Positions 27,975 to 37,086 of a stretch of DNA of 64,000 nt are shown here, piece by piece. Location of the stretch: the NCBI RefSeq assembly GCF_009371975.2, contig NZ_VIKT02000002.1:153765-217764 (forward strand). Direction: 5' to 3'. Position 1 is the stretch's first letter, and every line of letters starts with the position of its first letter. Origin of the DNA: Microcella pacifica (GTDB taxonomy: Bacteria; Actinomycetota; Actinomycetes; Actinomycetales; Microbacteriaceae). Under the pieces are notes generated by a model. The model did not search any database, was not told the origin of the DNA, and saw nothing but the letters and a program-made list of their open reading frames with translations. The translations under genes and the position numbers were made by a program.

Positions 27975-29339
27975 CTATGACGTCGCCGTGTCTTTCTGGT
28001 AGACGTCGGGGATGCCGTCACCGTCGGCGTCGACCTGCTCCTGCGCCAGCTGGCGGCGATAGCGCCGATTGCGGCTGCCGAGCAGCACAGCGGCAAGGGC
28101 GGCGGCGATGAGCGACCCGATGAGGATGCCCACCTTGCCGACATCGTCCAAGGGGCTGCCCTGCTCGAAGGCGAGCTCGCTGATGAGGAGGGACACCGTG
28201 AAGCCCATGCCGGCGAGGAGCGAGAGCCCCAGCAGATCGACCCACTGGATGCCCCGAGGCAGGGAGAAGCCCGGCAGGCGCGTCACGAGCCACGTCGCGA
28301 GAGTGATCCCCACCGTCTTGCCGACCACGAGACCGACCACGATGCCGATCGCGAGTGGACTCGTGATCGCGCCGACGAACCCGTCCCACCCTCCGACCGC
28401 GACTCCTGCCGAGAAGAACGCGAAGACCGGGACGGCGACACCCGCGCTCAGCGGGCGATACCGGTGCTCGAAGATCTCGGCGAGGCCCTTGCGCGGGCCG
28501 AGGCCATCCTCGTCCCCTCCCTTGCGGCGCACCGGCACCGTGAACGCGAGAAGCACGCCGGCGACCGTCGCGTGCACGCCGGACGAGAACATCAGGAACC
28601 AGACGATGACGCCGATCGGGAGGAGGATGAGCCATGCCGCCGCCGCGCGCAAGTGGAAGAACTCCTGATAGCGCTGCGCGAGCAGGCCGTAGACCGCGAG
28701 CATCGCGAACGACCCGACGAGGTACCACGGCGCGAGGTCGTCGGTGTAGAAGAACGCGATGATGCCGATCGCGAGCAGGTCGTCGACGACCGCGAGGGTG
28801 AGCAGGAACGTGCGCAGCGCCATCGGCAGCGCAGTGCCGACGACGGCGAGCACGGCGAGGGCGAAAGCGATGTCGGTCGCAACGGGGATCGCCCAGCCAC
28901 GGAGGATCTCGGGCCCCTCATTGCGCGCGATGATCCAGAAGATGACCGCGGGCACGACGACGCCGCCGACGGCCGCCACCACGGGCACGAGCGCCTTGCG
29001 CGGGTCGCGCAGCTCGCCCGCCACGAACTCGCGCTTGAGCTCGAGGCCAGCAAGGAAGAAGAAGATCGCGAGCAGGCCGTCGGCCGCGATCTTGCCCACC
29101 GAGATCTCCCAGAACAGGTCGCCGAAGCTCACCTGCAGGTAGGTGCTGCGCAAGCCGAAGTAGTCGCCGGCGATCGGAGAGTTCGCCACGATGAGCGCGA
29201 GCACCGTCGCGGCGAGCAGCAGCACGCCGCCGACCGTCTCCCTGCTGAGGATCCTCTCGATCCACAGGGATTCGCGGTAGCGCTCCTCCCCCGGCGAGAG
29301 CGGGGCGGGCGGGGTCGTCGGCGAGGAGTGAGTCGTCAT
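27975..29339 (-). CDS. nhaA: Na+/H+ antiporter NhaA
   Basis: Exchanges cytoplasmic Na+ for external protons in pH and salt homeostasis. The 454-residue protein shows [18 protein letters not shown], the unwound-helix region [12 protein letters not shown], the paired aspartates in [10 protein letters not shown] and [15 protein letters not shown], all hallmarks of NhaA. The length is above the E. coli type because of an N-terminal extension and a charged C-terminal tail ending [15 protein letters not shown] prefer the ATG at 29337-29339; a GTG six codons earlier (29357) is possible. It may share a transcript with zapE, which ends 69 bases upstream. Confidence 0.95.
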   Translation of the reverse strand: MTTHSSPTTPPAPLSPGEERYRESLWIERILSRETVGGVLLLAATVLALIVANSPIAGDYFGLRSTYLQVSFGDLFWEISVGKIAADGLLAIFFFLAGLELKREFVAGELRDPRKALVPVVAAVGGVVVPAVIFWIIARNEGPEILRGWAIPVATDIAFALAVLAVVGTALPMALRTFLLTLAVVDDLLAIGIIAFFYTDDLAPWYLVGSFAMLAVYGLLAQRYQEFFHLRAAAAWLILLPIGVIVWFLMFSSGVHATVAGVLLAFTVPVRRKGGDEDGLGPRKGLAEIFEHRYRPLSAGVAVPVFAFFSAGVAVGGWDGFVGAITSPLAIGIVVGLVVGKTVGITLATWLVTRLPGFSLPRGIQWVDLLGLSLLAGMGFTVSLLISELAFEQGSPLDDVGKVGILIGSLIAAALAAVLLGSRNRRYRRQLAQEQVDADGDGIPDVYQKDTATS

Positions 29340-29408
29340 GGTCGCTTTCGTCGTCACGGTGTCGGGAGGACGCGCTCGGGCGTCGGAAGGGGATGTCGCA
29401 GGGGCCGG

Positions 29409-30434
29409 TCAGGCCGAGGTGAGCGCGATCATGCGGGAGGTGGCGCGCAGGTACTTCTTGCGGTACCCGCCCGCGAGCATGTCGTCGGGGAACACCTGGT
29501 CGAGAGGCACCCCCGTCGCGAAGATCGGGATCTGGGCGTCGTACAGGCGATCGACGAAGGCCACGAGCCGCAGCGCGTCGGTCTGGGAGCGCAGCTCGGC
29601 GACCTCCGTCATCGCCACGGCATCCACATCGCGGATGAGCCCGATGTAGCGGCTCGGGTGGACGGTCGACAGATGGCGCAGGATGTCGGCGAACGGGTCC
29701 ACTGTCACGGTGCCGCCGTGCGCGTCCACGCGCGAGCGCAAGGCGTCATCATCGAGCGTCACGGCATGCCCCTCGATGTCGCGCTTGCGGTAGTCCTCGC
29801 CGTCGATGCGCACGGTCGTGAAGCGATCGGCGAGAGCGTGGATCTCGCGCAGGAAGTCCTGCGCCGCGAAGCGACCCTCGCCGAGCGCGTGCGGCGGAGT
29901 GTTGGAGGTCGCCGCGATGCGCGTGCCGCTCGCCACGAGCTCGCCGAGCAGGCGTGACATCACCATCGTGTCGCCCGGGTCGTCCAGCTCGAACTCGTCG
30001 ATCGCGATGAGCGCTGCGCCGCGAAAGTGCGCGACCGCCTCGCGATAGCCGAGCGCCCCCACGATCGCCGTGTACTCGATGAAGGTGCCGAAGAACGTAC
30101 GCCCCGTCGTCGCGTGCCAGAGCGCCGCAAGCAGGTGGGTCTTACCGACCCCGAAGCCGCCGTCGAGGTAGACGCCGGGGCGCTCCGCGGGCTCGGCTGC
30201 CCGGCGGCGGAAGAGCCCACCGCCCCGAGTGGAGCCGCCTCCCTGAGCGAAGGCGCGCATCGTCTCCACCGCGGCCGACTGCGAGGGGTAGCGATCGTCG
30301 GGAATGTAGTTGTCGAAGCTCGCCGCGGCAAACTGACGCGGGGGCGCGAGATGCTCCACGAGTTCGGAGGCGGTCATGCCGGGGTGTCGGTCGACGAGCC
30401 GCGTGGTGCTCGCCGTGGTGTTCTCCGCGTTCAT
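29409..30434 (-). CDS. zapE: Cell division protein ZapE (AFG1-like ATPase)
   Basis: AAA+ ATPase of the AFG1/LACE1 family, linked in E. coli to Z-ring stability. The 341-residue protein has Walker A GGFGVGKTH (92-100), Walker B IAIDEFELDDPGDT (about 141-154) and the conserved TSNTPPHALGEGRF and YRKRD segments. No transit or signal peptide is present. It diverges from the sulfurtransferase gene across a 172-base region that holds a 10-bp inverted repeat. GGTAG before the ATG is a weak ribosome-binding site at best. Confidence 0.93.
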   Translation of the reverse strand: MNAENTTASTTRLVDRHPGMTASELVEHLAPPRQFAAASFDNYIPDDRYPSQSAAVETMRAFAQGGGSTRGGGLFRRRAAEPAERPGVYLDGGFGVGKTHLLAALWHATTGRTFFGTFIEYTAIVGALGYREAVAHFRGAALIAIDEFELDDPGDTMVMSRLLGELVASGTRIAATSNTPPHALGEGRFAAQDFLREIHALADRFTTVRIDGEDYRKRDIEGHAVTLDDDALRSRVDAHGGTVTVDPFADILRHLSTVHPSRYIGLIRDVDAVAMTEVAELRSQTDALRLVAFVDRLYDAQIPIFATGVPLDQVFPDDMLAGGYRKKYLRATSRMIALTSA

Positions 30435-30455
30435 TCCGCCACTACCCCTGGGTGC

Positions 30456-30512
30456 CGCACTCCGATGCCTGACTGATGGCTGACCCTGTGGGCGACGCCC
30501 AGTCGGAGTGCG
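30456..30512. repeat. 10-bp inverted repeat between zapE and sseA
   Basis: CGCACTCCGA (30456-30465) and TCGGAGTGCG (30503-30512) are perfect reverse complements with a 37-base spacer that itself contains a small hairpin, TGGGC-GAC-GCCCA. It sits 22 bases upstream of zapE and about 95 upstream of the sulfurtransferase ATG, so it could be an operator or a structured leader. Confidence 0.45.
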
Positions 30513-30606
30513 TAGATTCGTCGGTGGGCGGTGTACCCCAGTTTACCGTCCTGGCGACGGCCCTCCGTCGCCCCGCACACCGGCACCACCCACTCGAGAG
30601 GCTCCC

Positions 30607-31506
30607 ATGACCGCTCCCATCGACCCCGCCGCCAAGCTCCAGTCGTACGCCCACCCCGAGAGGCTCGTCACGACCGCGTGGCTCGAGCAGAACCTCCGCA
30701 CTCCGGGTCTCGTGATCGTCGAGTGCGATGAGGACGTCCTTCTCTACGAGACAGGGCACATCCCCGGGGCGGTCAAGGTCGACTGGCACACCGAGCTCAA
30801 CGACCCCGTCGTGCGCGACTACATCGACGGTGCCGGATTCGCCCGACTGATGAGCGCCAAGGGCATCGATCGCGACTCGACGATCGTCGTCTACGGCGAC
30901 AAGAGCAACTGGTGGGCCGCGTACGCGCTGTGGGTCTTCACCCTCTTCGGGCACGAGGACGTGCGCCTGCTCGACGGTGGACGCGACCGGTGGATCGCCG
31001 AGGACCGCGCCCTCACCACCGAGCAGCCCTCCCCCACGCCGACCGACTACCCCGTCGTCGAGCGCCACGACGACGAGATCCGCGCCTTCAAGGACGACGT
31101 GCTCGCGCACCTCGGCAAGCCCCTCATCGACGTGCGCTCGCCCGAGGAGTACACCGGAGAGCGCACCCACATGCCCGCCTACCCCGACGAGGGGGCCCTG
31201 CGTGGCGGCCACATCCCGACCGCCCGTAGCGTGCCGTGGGCTCGTGCCGCCGCCGAAGATGGAACGTTCCGCTCGGCGGAGGAACTCGCGGCGATCTACC
31301 GGGACGAGGCGGCGATCGGCGAGGCGGAGGACGTCATCGCGTACTGCCGCATCGGCGAGCGATCGAGCCACACGTGGTTCGTGCTCACACACCTCCTGGG
31401 CGTGCCGCGCGTGCGCAACTACGACGGCTCGTGGACCGAGTGGGGCAGCGCCGTGCGCGTGCCCATTACGACGGGCGCAGAGCCCGGCGAGCTGCCCGCC
31501 CGATAG
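30607..31506 (+). CDS. sseA: Thiosulfate/3-mercaptopyruvate sulfurtransferase (tandem rhodanese)
   Basis: Transfers sulfane sulfur to a thiol acceptor. The 299-residue protein has two rhodanese domains. The N-terminal one (about 20-140) has Asp98 in VVYGDKSN where the Cys would be, so it is structural. The C-terminal one (about 155-290) carries the catalytic loop CRIGERS (Cys247), the form typical of actinobacterial SseA/CysA. I chose the ATG at 30607 because GAGAGGCTCCC precedes it; the frame upstream to 30508 is not conserved in kind. sufE begins nine bases after the stop, which suggests a sulfur relay. Confidence 0.94.
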   Translation: MTAPIDPAAKLQSYAHPERLVTTAWLEQNLRTPGLVIVECDEDVLLYETGHIPGAVKVDWHTELNDPVVRDYIDGAGFARLMSAKGIDRDSTIVVYGDKSNWWAAYALWVFTLFGHEDVRLLDGGRDRWIAEDRALTTEQPSPTPTDYPVVERHDDEIRAFKDDVLAHLGKPLIDVRSPEEYTGERTHMPAYPDEGALRGGHIPTARSVPWARAAAEDGTFRSAEELAAIYRDEAAIGEAEDVIAYCRIGERSSHTWFVLTHLLGVPRVRNYDGSWTEWGSAVRVPITTGAEPGELPAR

Positions 31507-31509
31507 CGT
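31504..31509 (+). promoter_or_regulatory. Possible leaderless-type -10 element for sufE
   Basis: TAGCGT begins with the sseA stop codon and lies six bases before the sufE GTG. A GTGGAGCC ribosome-binding site overlaps it, so sufE may be read both from the sseA transcript and from its own start. Confidence 0.35.
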
Positions 31510-31515
31510 GGAGCC

Positions 31516-31950
31516 GTGAGCACCGCACTTCCCGACTCCCTCGCCGAGATCCGTGACGACTTTCACGCCCTCGGCGAGAAGGACCGCCTGCAGCTTCTGC
31601 TCGAGTTCTCGAACGAGCTGCCCGAGCTACCGCCCGAGCACCGCGACCGCACCGATCTCTTCGAGCGCGTCGAAGAGTGCCAATCGCCCGTCTTCCTCCT
31701 CGTCGACGTGCGTGATGGCACGGTGCACGTGCATGCGACGGCACCCGCGGAGTCGCCCACGACGCGCGGCTTCGCCTCGATCCTCGTGCAGGGTCTCAGC
31801 GGACTCTCGGTCGACGACGTGCTCGCCGTGCCCGCCGACTTCGCCTTCGACCTCGGCCTGACCTCGGCCGTGAGCCCGCTGCGGCTGCGCGGCATGACGG
31901 GCATGCTCGGGCGCATTCAGCGCCAGGTGCGCGAGAAGTCTGCGGCGTGA
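31516..31950 (+). CDS. sufE: SufE-family sulfur acceptor protein
   Basis: SufE accepts persulfide sulfur and passes it to Fe-S assembly. The 144-residue protein has the conserved acceptor Cys55 in RVEECQSPVFL and the C-terminal region LRGMTGMLGRIQRQ. Beginning SLAEIRDDF and LLLEFSNELPELP are family-typical. The usual partner SufS is not in this window; here the neighbour is a rhodanese sulfurtransferase, which could be the donor. The GTG start follows sseA closely, and the TGA stop overlaps the GTG of the next gene (GTGA at 31947-31950). Confidence 0.95.
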   Translation: MSTALPDSLAEIRDDFHALGEKDRLQLLLEFSNELPELPPEHRDRTDLFERVEECQSPVFLLVDVRDGTVHVHATAPAESPTTRGFASILVQGLSGLSVDDVLAVPADFAFDLGLTSAVSPLRLRGMTGMLGRIQRQVREKSAA

Positions 31951-32681
31951 GCCTGCAGCGCGTCCTGCCCCCGGGAGCGAGCGTCGACCCGGATGCTCCC
32001 GGCGCACGCCAGGCGCTGCTCGACGACTACGAGCCTGACCCGGGCGCAACCGTGCGCCTGAACCTCGTGACGACCCTCGACGGTCGAGCGGCCGGCAGCG
32101 ACGGCACCTCCGAGACGCTCACGACGCGCACCGATCGCATGATCCTCGGCGTGATCCGTCAGAGCGCGGATGCCGTGCTCGTCGGAGCGAGCACGGTGCG
32201 CACCGAGTCCCTCGGCCGCCCCCGTCGCACTCCCCTCGTCGTGCTCAGCGGGAGCGGCGACCTGACCGGCCACGGCTTCGACTCGACCACCACGCGCGAG
32301 GGCGCGCAGCGGGCCGACGTGCTCGTGGTCACGACCCCGCGCGGCGCAGAGCGCGTGCGCCGCACTCTCGCCGCGACTCCGCACGAGGTGCTCGTCCTCG
32401 ACGGGGGCGACGAAGGCCCGCTCCCCCTCGGTTCTGTGCTCGCCGCGCTGCGCGAGCGCGGCCTGCACCGCATCGTCGCGGAGGGTGGCCCGACGCTCGC
32501 CTCGAGCCTGCTGGCCGCGCAGCTCGTGGACGAGCTGTGCCTCACGGTCGTTCCGAGGATCGCGGGCACGGGCATCCCGATCATCGATGCCGCCGTCTCC
32601 CTGCGCGCGACGCCCCGCCTCCTCCTCGTCGACGAGGCTGGCGTGCTCTACGGTCGATGGGGGCTCAGCCCAGAGAGCTGA
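31947..32681 (+). CDS. RibD-C/dihydrofolate reductase-like pyrimidine reductase family protein
   Basis: The 244-residue protein has the RibD C-terminal reductase fold: RLNLVTTLDGRAAG (about 32-45), DRMILGVIRQSADAVLVGASTVRTE, and VAEGGPTLASSLLAAQLVDELCLTVVP. No RibD deaminase domain is attached, so the exact substrate is unclear; the family includes 5-amino-6-ribosylamino-uracil reductases. Its GTG overlaps the sufE stop, a conserved pairing in some actinobacteria. The 3' end overlaps the convergent hydrolase gene by 17 bases. Confidence 0.88.
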   Translation: MSLQRVLPPGASVDPDAPGARQALLDDYEPDPGATVRLNLVTTLDGRAAGSDGTSETLTTRTDRMILGVIRQSADAVLVGASTVRTESLGRPRRTPLVVLSGSGDLTGHGFDSTTTREGAQRADVLVVTTPRGAERVRRTLAATPHEVLVLDGGDEGPLPLGSVLAALRERGLHRIVAEGGPTLASSLLAAQLVDELCLTVVPRIAGTGIPIIDAAVSLRATPRLLLVDEAGVLYGRWGLSPES

Positions 32682-33846
32682 CCCACGTGCGGATGGCGCG
32701 CTCCCAGCGCCGAGAATCGTAGTTCCACAGCCGAGTGTGCCGCGCCATGATGAACCGTTCGAGGCGCACGATGTCGGGCCGCGCGCGGGCGAGGGCGAGG
32801 CTGCCGTCGATCGGCACGAACGTGTCGCCGTCGCTGTGCAGGATGAGCGTCGGAGTGCGCAGCTCGCTCGCGCGCTCCACGAGGTCGAGCCGGTCGAAGT
32901 CGATGGGCTCCGATCGACCCGCCCAGCCGGAAGCCCACTCGCTGCCGAGCACGCCGAGCGCGACCGAGCGCACGGGGTCGGGAAGGCCCTGCTGCGCCGC
33001 CTGCGCGTGCAGCACGCGGATCCAGTCGACCACGGGCGATTCGAGGATGATCCCCTCGACCGCGCTCGACAGCTCCGATCGTGTGACGAACTGCAGCGTC
33101 GAGGCGCCCCCCATCGACCACCCCATGACGAGGATGCGCTGCGCACGCTGCTCGCGGGCGAACCGCACGGCGGCCTCGAGATCGCGCCACTCGGCGTCGC
33201 CGAGAGAGTAGCGACCGTCATCGCTCGCGGGCGCCTCGCCATCGTTGCGATAGCTGATGAGGAGGCTCGTGAAGCCGAGCTCGTGGAAGACCGGCACGGC
33301 GCGCAGCGCCTCCGAGCGCGTGACCCCGCGCCCGTGCATCTGGATCACCCAGCGGGAATCACCCGCAACCGGCCCCTCCGCGGCAGCCCCGGGGAAGCAC
33401 CACGCAGGCGCCGGGCCGAGGTCGGTCGGCACGGACACCTCCGTGAAGGGCAGGCCGAGCTCATCCGGGCGCAGGTAGTACCAGCCGCTCCAGCGCCCTC
33501 TCGTCGCCCCGCCGAGTGTGCCGTGCACGACAGCCTCGAGCCGACGGACGACCTCGCGATCATCCGCGCTCAGCACCGTGCCGACACGCAGATAGCCGGC
33601 ATCGCGCGAGAACCACATGCCGTAGCGACCCGGCACGACCGTCTCGGGCGTCGGCGCGAGGGTCACCGTCCCCGCCCGCTCGTCCACCGCGAGGATGCGC
33701 ACGTCCTCCTCGCGCACGGTCGGAGGCGTCACGACACGACGCGCGACCGAGACGGCCAGGGCGATCGCGGCGACTCCCGTGACGACGAGACCGGCGGCGG
33801 CGATCGCGAGGGATGCCCGCGCCCACGACCCCCGCAGGCTCGCCAT
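32665..33846 (-). CDS. Membrane-anchored alpha/beta hydrolase
   Basis: From the ATG at 33844-33846 the protein has 393 residues. One N-terminal TM (about 12-36) is followed by a beta-rich region (about 48-140) and an alpha/beta hydrolase domain (about 160-393). The nucleophile is Ser244 in GWSMGGAS, the acid is D339 or D341 in HSDGDTF, and the base is His370 in ARHTRLW. HGRGVTRSEA would supply the oxyanion hole. The catalytic domain probably faces outside. GGAGGAG lies 7 bases before the start. The substrate is unknown; similar proteins are annotated as esterases or peptidases. Confidence 0.9.
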   Translation of the reverse strand: MASLRGSWARASLAIAAAGLVVTGVAAIALAVSVARRVVTPPTVREEDVRILAVDERAGTVTLAPTPETVVPGRYGMWFSRDAGYLRVGTVLSADDREVVRRLEAVVHGTLGGATRGRWSGWYYLRPDELGLPFTEVSVPTDLGPAPAWCFPGAAAEGPVAGDSRWVIQMHGRGVTRSEALRAVPVFHELGFTSLLISYRNDGEAPASDDGRYSLGDAEWRDLEAAVRFAREQRAQRILVMGWSMGGASTLQFVTRSELSSAVEGIILESPVVDWIRVLHAQAAQQGLPDPVRSVALGVLGSEWASGWAGRSEPIDFDRLDLVERASELRTPTLILHSDGDTFVPIDGSLALARARPDIVRLERFIMARHTRLWNYDSRRWERAIRTWVSSLG

Positions 33847-33928
33847 CAGCGCTCCTCCACGATCGGGGTGGGGGCGGCACGGCACGGCAGAACGGCGAGT
33901 CTCACGCCGTCAACCTAGCAAGAGCGCC

Positions 33929-33934
33929 TAGTCT
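33929..33934 (+). promoter_or_regulatory. Leaderless-type -10 element for the DUF3000 gene
   Basis: TAGTCT lies six bases before the GTG at 33941. No Shine-Dalgarno sequence is present. Confidence 0.45.
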
Positions 33935-33940
33935 GCACTC

Positions 33941-34540
33941 GTGCCTCCCGCCACGACTTCCGCTCCGACGCCGGGAGCAATCTTCGACTCGCTCGTCGCC
34001 TCGATCGACCGGTCCTCGCTGCGCGACGAGCTCGATGTGCGCGACATTCCCGCGCCGACGGGTCTCGCGCCCTACGCGATCGCCTTCGCGGCCGACGTGA
34101 ATCCAGCCCGGCACGCTGATGATTCAGACCTCGGCACCGGGCGCATCGTGATTCTGTATGACCCGGAGGAACCGGAGGGCTGGGGCGGGCCGGTGCGGGT
34201 CGTCGCCTTCGCCCAGGCTCCCCTGGAGACCGAGATCGGCCTCGACCCGTTTGTCGCCGATGTCGCGTGGTCGTGGCTCGTGGACGCGCTGAGCGCTCGC
34301 GGCGCCGCCTACACCGCCATCAGCGGTACGGCGACGAAAGTGCTCTCGACCGGCTATGGCGAGCTCGCCGAGCAGGGCAGCGGCGCACAGCTCGAACTGC
34401 GCGCGAGCTGGAGCCCGCTGGACACGGATCTGCGGCCGCACGTCGAAGGGTGGGCCGAGCTGCTGTGCATGGTCGCGGGCTACCCGCCAGCTCCCGAGGG
34501 TGTGGCGGTGCTACCGCCGAGACGGGCATCGCGTGACTGA
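33941..34540 (+). CDS. DUF3000 family protein
   Basis: The 199-residue soluble protein shows the DUF3000 pattern: APYAIAFAADV (about 46-56), GRIVILYDPEEPEGWGG (about 67-83), FVADVAWSWLVDAL and the Thr-rich GTATKVLSTGYGEL, ending in VEGWAELLCMVAGYPP. The function is unknown. It is restricted to actinobacteria and is typically found just before an RNase D/HRDC gene, as here. Its TGA overlaps the GTG of the next gene, so the two are coupled. The GTG start has no ribosome-binding site but has a -10 hexamer six bases upstream. Confidence 0.93.
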   Translation: MPPATTSAPTPGAIFDSLVASIDRSSLRDELDVRDIPAPTGLAPYAIAFAADVNPARHADDSDLGTGRIVILYDPEEPEGWGGPVRVVAFAQAPLETEIGLDPFVADVAWSWLVDALSARGAAYTAISGTATKVLSTGYGELAEQGSGAQLELRASWSPLDTDLRPHVEGWAELLCMVAGYPPAPEGVAVLPPRRASRD

Positions 34541-35792
34541 GCAGGAGGACGCTCCACTCGAGCAGGAAGCCGTGCCACTGCCGCGTGCGACTCCCGCGTC
34601 GAGCCCTCGCGTCATCGATACTCGCGAGGACTACCTCGCCGCCGTCGAGCAGCTGCGCGCGGCCTCGGGCCCGGTCGCCGTCGATGCGGAACGCGCGAGC
34701 GGTTTCCGCTACTCGCAGCGCGCGTACCTCATCCAGGTCTTCCGGCGCGGCACCGAGGTCATGCTCTTCGACCCGCCCGCGATCGGCTCCTTCGCCGAGC
34801 TGCAGGACGCGATCGGCCACGAGGAGTGGGTGCTGCACGCCGCGAGCCAGGACCTCCCGTGCCTGCGCGAGCTCGGGCTCGAGCCGTACGAGATCTTCGA
34901 CACCGAGCTGGGCGCCCGCCTCGCGGGGTACCCGCGTGTGGGGCTCGGCGCGATCGTTGAGGAGACTCTCGGGTTGCACCTCGCGAAGGAGCACTCGGCC
35001 GCCGACTGGTCCACGCGTCCCCTGCCCGCCTCATGGCTCACCTACGCAGCGCTCGACGTCGAGCTTCTGCTCGACGTGCGAGACGTCATCGAGACGCGCC
35101 TCGCCGAGCAGGGCAAGATGGTGCTCGCGCAGGAGGAGTTCACGGCTGTTCTGGAACGCGAGGCCCCGGAGCCGCGCGCCGAGCCCTGGCGCCGCCTGTC
35201 CGGTCTGCACTCGGTGCGCGGTCAACGCGGGCTCGCGGTCGCTCGGGAGCTCTGGCGCGCACGCGACGAGTACGCGCAGGAGGTCGACACCGCGCCGGGT
35301 CGGCTGCTGCCGGACTCCTCGATCGTGACGGCGGCGAAGGCGAACCTCGCCTCAAAGGGCGAGCTCGCGAGCCTCACGGGCTTCCATGGGCGAGCGAGCC
35401 GCTCGCAGCTCGATCGCTGGTGGGCCGCGATCGCGGCAGGCTTGGCGACCGACGATCTGCCCGCCCTGCGCGTGCGGGACGACTCGCTGCCCCCGCCTCG
35501 CGCGTGGAGCGACCGCAACCCCGAGGCGGATGCCCGGCTCAAGGCCGCGCGGCTGGCGCTCACCTCCGTCGCCGAGGAGTACCAGTTGCCCCTCGAGAAC
35601 CTCCTCACGCCCGACCACGTGCGCCGCCTGGCCTGGTCGCCGCCCGGCGACGCGGGAGAGCAGGCGCTTGCCGATCGGCTCGCGGAGCTCGGCGCACGGC
35701 CGTGGCAGATTGCCGCGACTGCACAGTCGATCGCCCAAGCCTTTGTCGATGCCCACCAAGCCCTCGCCGAGGCGCCCGCGGAGGATTCGTAG
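34533..35792 (+). CDS. rnd: Ribonuclease D-like 3'-5' exonuclease with HRDC domain
   Basis: From the GTG at 34533-34535 the protein has 419 residues. The DEDD exonuclease domain (about 27-200) has D51 and E53 in VDAERASGFRYS, a second Asp in AASQDLPCLRELG and the YAALDVELL motif. One HRDC domain (about 205-290) follows with RGLAVARELW, and a C-terminal helical extension ends the protein. RNase D trims tRNA and other RNA 3' ends; the actinobacterial forms are mostly uncharacterised. The GTG overlaps the DUF3000 stop by three bases. The open frame upstream to 34356 lies inside DUF3000 and is rejected. Confidence 0.94.
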   Translation: MTEQEDAPLEQEAVPLPRATPASSPRVIDTREDYLAAVEQLRAASGPVAVDAERASGFRYSQRAYLIQVFRRGTEVMLFDPPAIGSFAELQDAIGHEEWVLHAASQDLPCLRELGLEPYEIFDTELGARLAGYPRVGLGAIVEETLGLHLAKEHSAADWSTRPLPASWLTYAALDVELLLDVRDVIETRLAEQGKMVLAQEEFTAVLEREAPEPRAEPWRRLSGLHSVRGQRGLAVARELWRARDEYAQEVDTAPGRLLPDSSIVTAAKANLASKGELASLTGFHGRASRSQLDRWWAAIAAGLATDDLPALRVRDDSLPPPRAWSDRNPEADARLKAARLALTSVAEEYQLPLENLLTPDHVRRLAWSPPGDAGEQALADRLAELGARPWQIAATAQSIAQAFVDAHQALAEAPAEDS

Positions 35793-35832
35793 GAAGACGC
35801 AGGCGATGTGAGTGCCCCCAGCCGCTCTCCCT

Positions 35833-35838
35833 AGGCTG
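35833..35838 (+). promoter_or_regulatory. Candidate -10 element of the fatty-acid oxidation operon
   Basis: TAGGCT is 45 bases before the thiolase GTG, inside the 91-base gap after the RNase D gene. No clear -35 is seen. Confidence 0.4.
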
Positions 35839-35883
35839 GGCGCAGACATTCGATCGAGCACCACCATCGCACTGGGAGGCACT

Positions 35884-37086
35884 GTGGCCAAGCGAGCCGA
35901 CGTTGTATTCGTGGACGGGGTGCGCACCCCGTTCGGTCGCGCGGGCGAGAAGGGAATGTACTGGGGCACCCGAGCGGACGACCTCATCGTCAAGGCGATG
36001 ATCGGGCTGCTCGAGCGCAACCCCTCCCTGCCGAAGGAGCGCGTCGACGACGTGGCGATCGCCGCGACGACGCAGCAGGGCGACCAGGGTCTGACCCTCG
36101 GTCGCACGGCCGCGATCCTCGCGGGGCTGCCGCTCTCCGTTCCCGGCTTTGCGATCGACCGCATGTGCGCGGGAGCGATGACCTCCGTCACGACCACCGC
36201 GAGCGGCATCGCCTTCGGCGCCTACGACGTCGCGATCGCCGGCGGTGTCGAGCACATGGGGCGCCACCCGATGGGGCTAGGGGCCGACCCGAACCCGCGC
36301 TTCCTCGCGGAGAAGCTCGTGAGTGCCGACGCCCTCAACATGGGCATCACTGCCGAGCGCCTGCACGACCGCTTTCCCTCCCTCACCAAGGAGCGCTCCG
36401 ACCGCTACGGGATGCGCAGCCAGCAGAAGGTGGCGGCCGCCTACGAGGCGGGCAAGATCCAGCCCGATCTCATTCCCGTCGCCCTCCGCAGCGAAAGCGG
36501 CTACGGACTCGCGACCATGGACGAAGGCCTGCGGCCCGAGACGACCATGGAAGGGCTCGCGGGGCTCAAGACGCCCTTCCGCCCGCACGGTCGTGTGACC
36601 GCGGGCAACGCCTCGCCTCTCACGGACGGCGCCACCGTGAGCATGCTCGCCAGTGCCGACGCGGCGAAAGAGCTCGGTCTCACGACGAAGATGCGACTGG
36701 TGAGCTTCGCCTTCGCCGGCGTCGCGCCCGAGGTCATGGGCATCGGGCCCATCCCCTCCACCGAGAAGGCGCTCGCCAAGGCGGGGCTGTCGATCGACGA
36801 CATCGGGCTCTTCGAGCTCAATGAGGCCTTCGCCGTCCAGGTGTTGAGCTTCCTCGACCACTTCGGCGTCGACGACGAGGACCCGCGCGTCAACCCCTGG
36901 GGCGGCGCCATCGCCTTCGGGCATCCGCTCGCCAGCTCCGGCGTGCGCCTCATGATCCAGCTCGCTCGCCAGTTCGAGGAGCACCCCGAGGTGCGGTACG
37001 GCCTCACGGCCATGTGCGTCGGCCTCGGCCAGGGCGGCACCGTCATCTGGGAGAACCCGCACTACACCGGAAAGAAGAAGAAGTGA
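35884..37086 (+). CDS. Acetyl-CoA C-acyltransferase (thiolase)
   Basis: Catalyses the last step of beta-oxidation, cleaving 3-ketoacyl-CoA. The 400-residue protein has the nucleophile Cys95 in DRMCAGAM, FELNEAFAVQ, GGAIAFGHPLASSG with the catalytic His, and the second Cys in MCVGLGQG near residue 380. The start is GTG at 35884 with GGGAGG before it; an ATG at 35812 in frame would give an unrelated N-terminus. The stop overlaps the start of the next gene, so the trifunctional-like partner is translationally coupled. FadA-type pairing with a FadB-type gene supports the beta-oxidation role. Confidence 0.96.
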   Translation: MAKRADVVFVDGVRTPFGRAGEKGMYWGTRADDLIVKAMIGLLERNPSLPKERVDDVAIAATTQQGDQGLTLGRTAAILAGLPLSVPGFAIDRMCAGAMTSVTTTASGIAFGAYDVAIAGGVEHMGRHPMGLGADPNPRFLAEKLVSADALNMGITAERLHDRFPSLTKERSDRYGMRSQQKVAAAYEAGKIQPDLIPVALRSESGYGLATMDEGLRPETTMEGLAGLKTPFRPHGRVTAGNASPLTDGATVSMLASADAAKELGLTTKMRLVSFAFAGVAPEVMGIGPIPSTEKALAKAGLSIDDIGLFELNEAFAVQVLSFLDHFGVDDEDPRVNPWGGAIAFGHPLASSGVRLMIQLARQFEEHPEVRYGLTAMCVGLGQGGTVIWENPHYTGKKKK

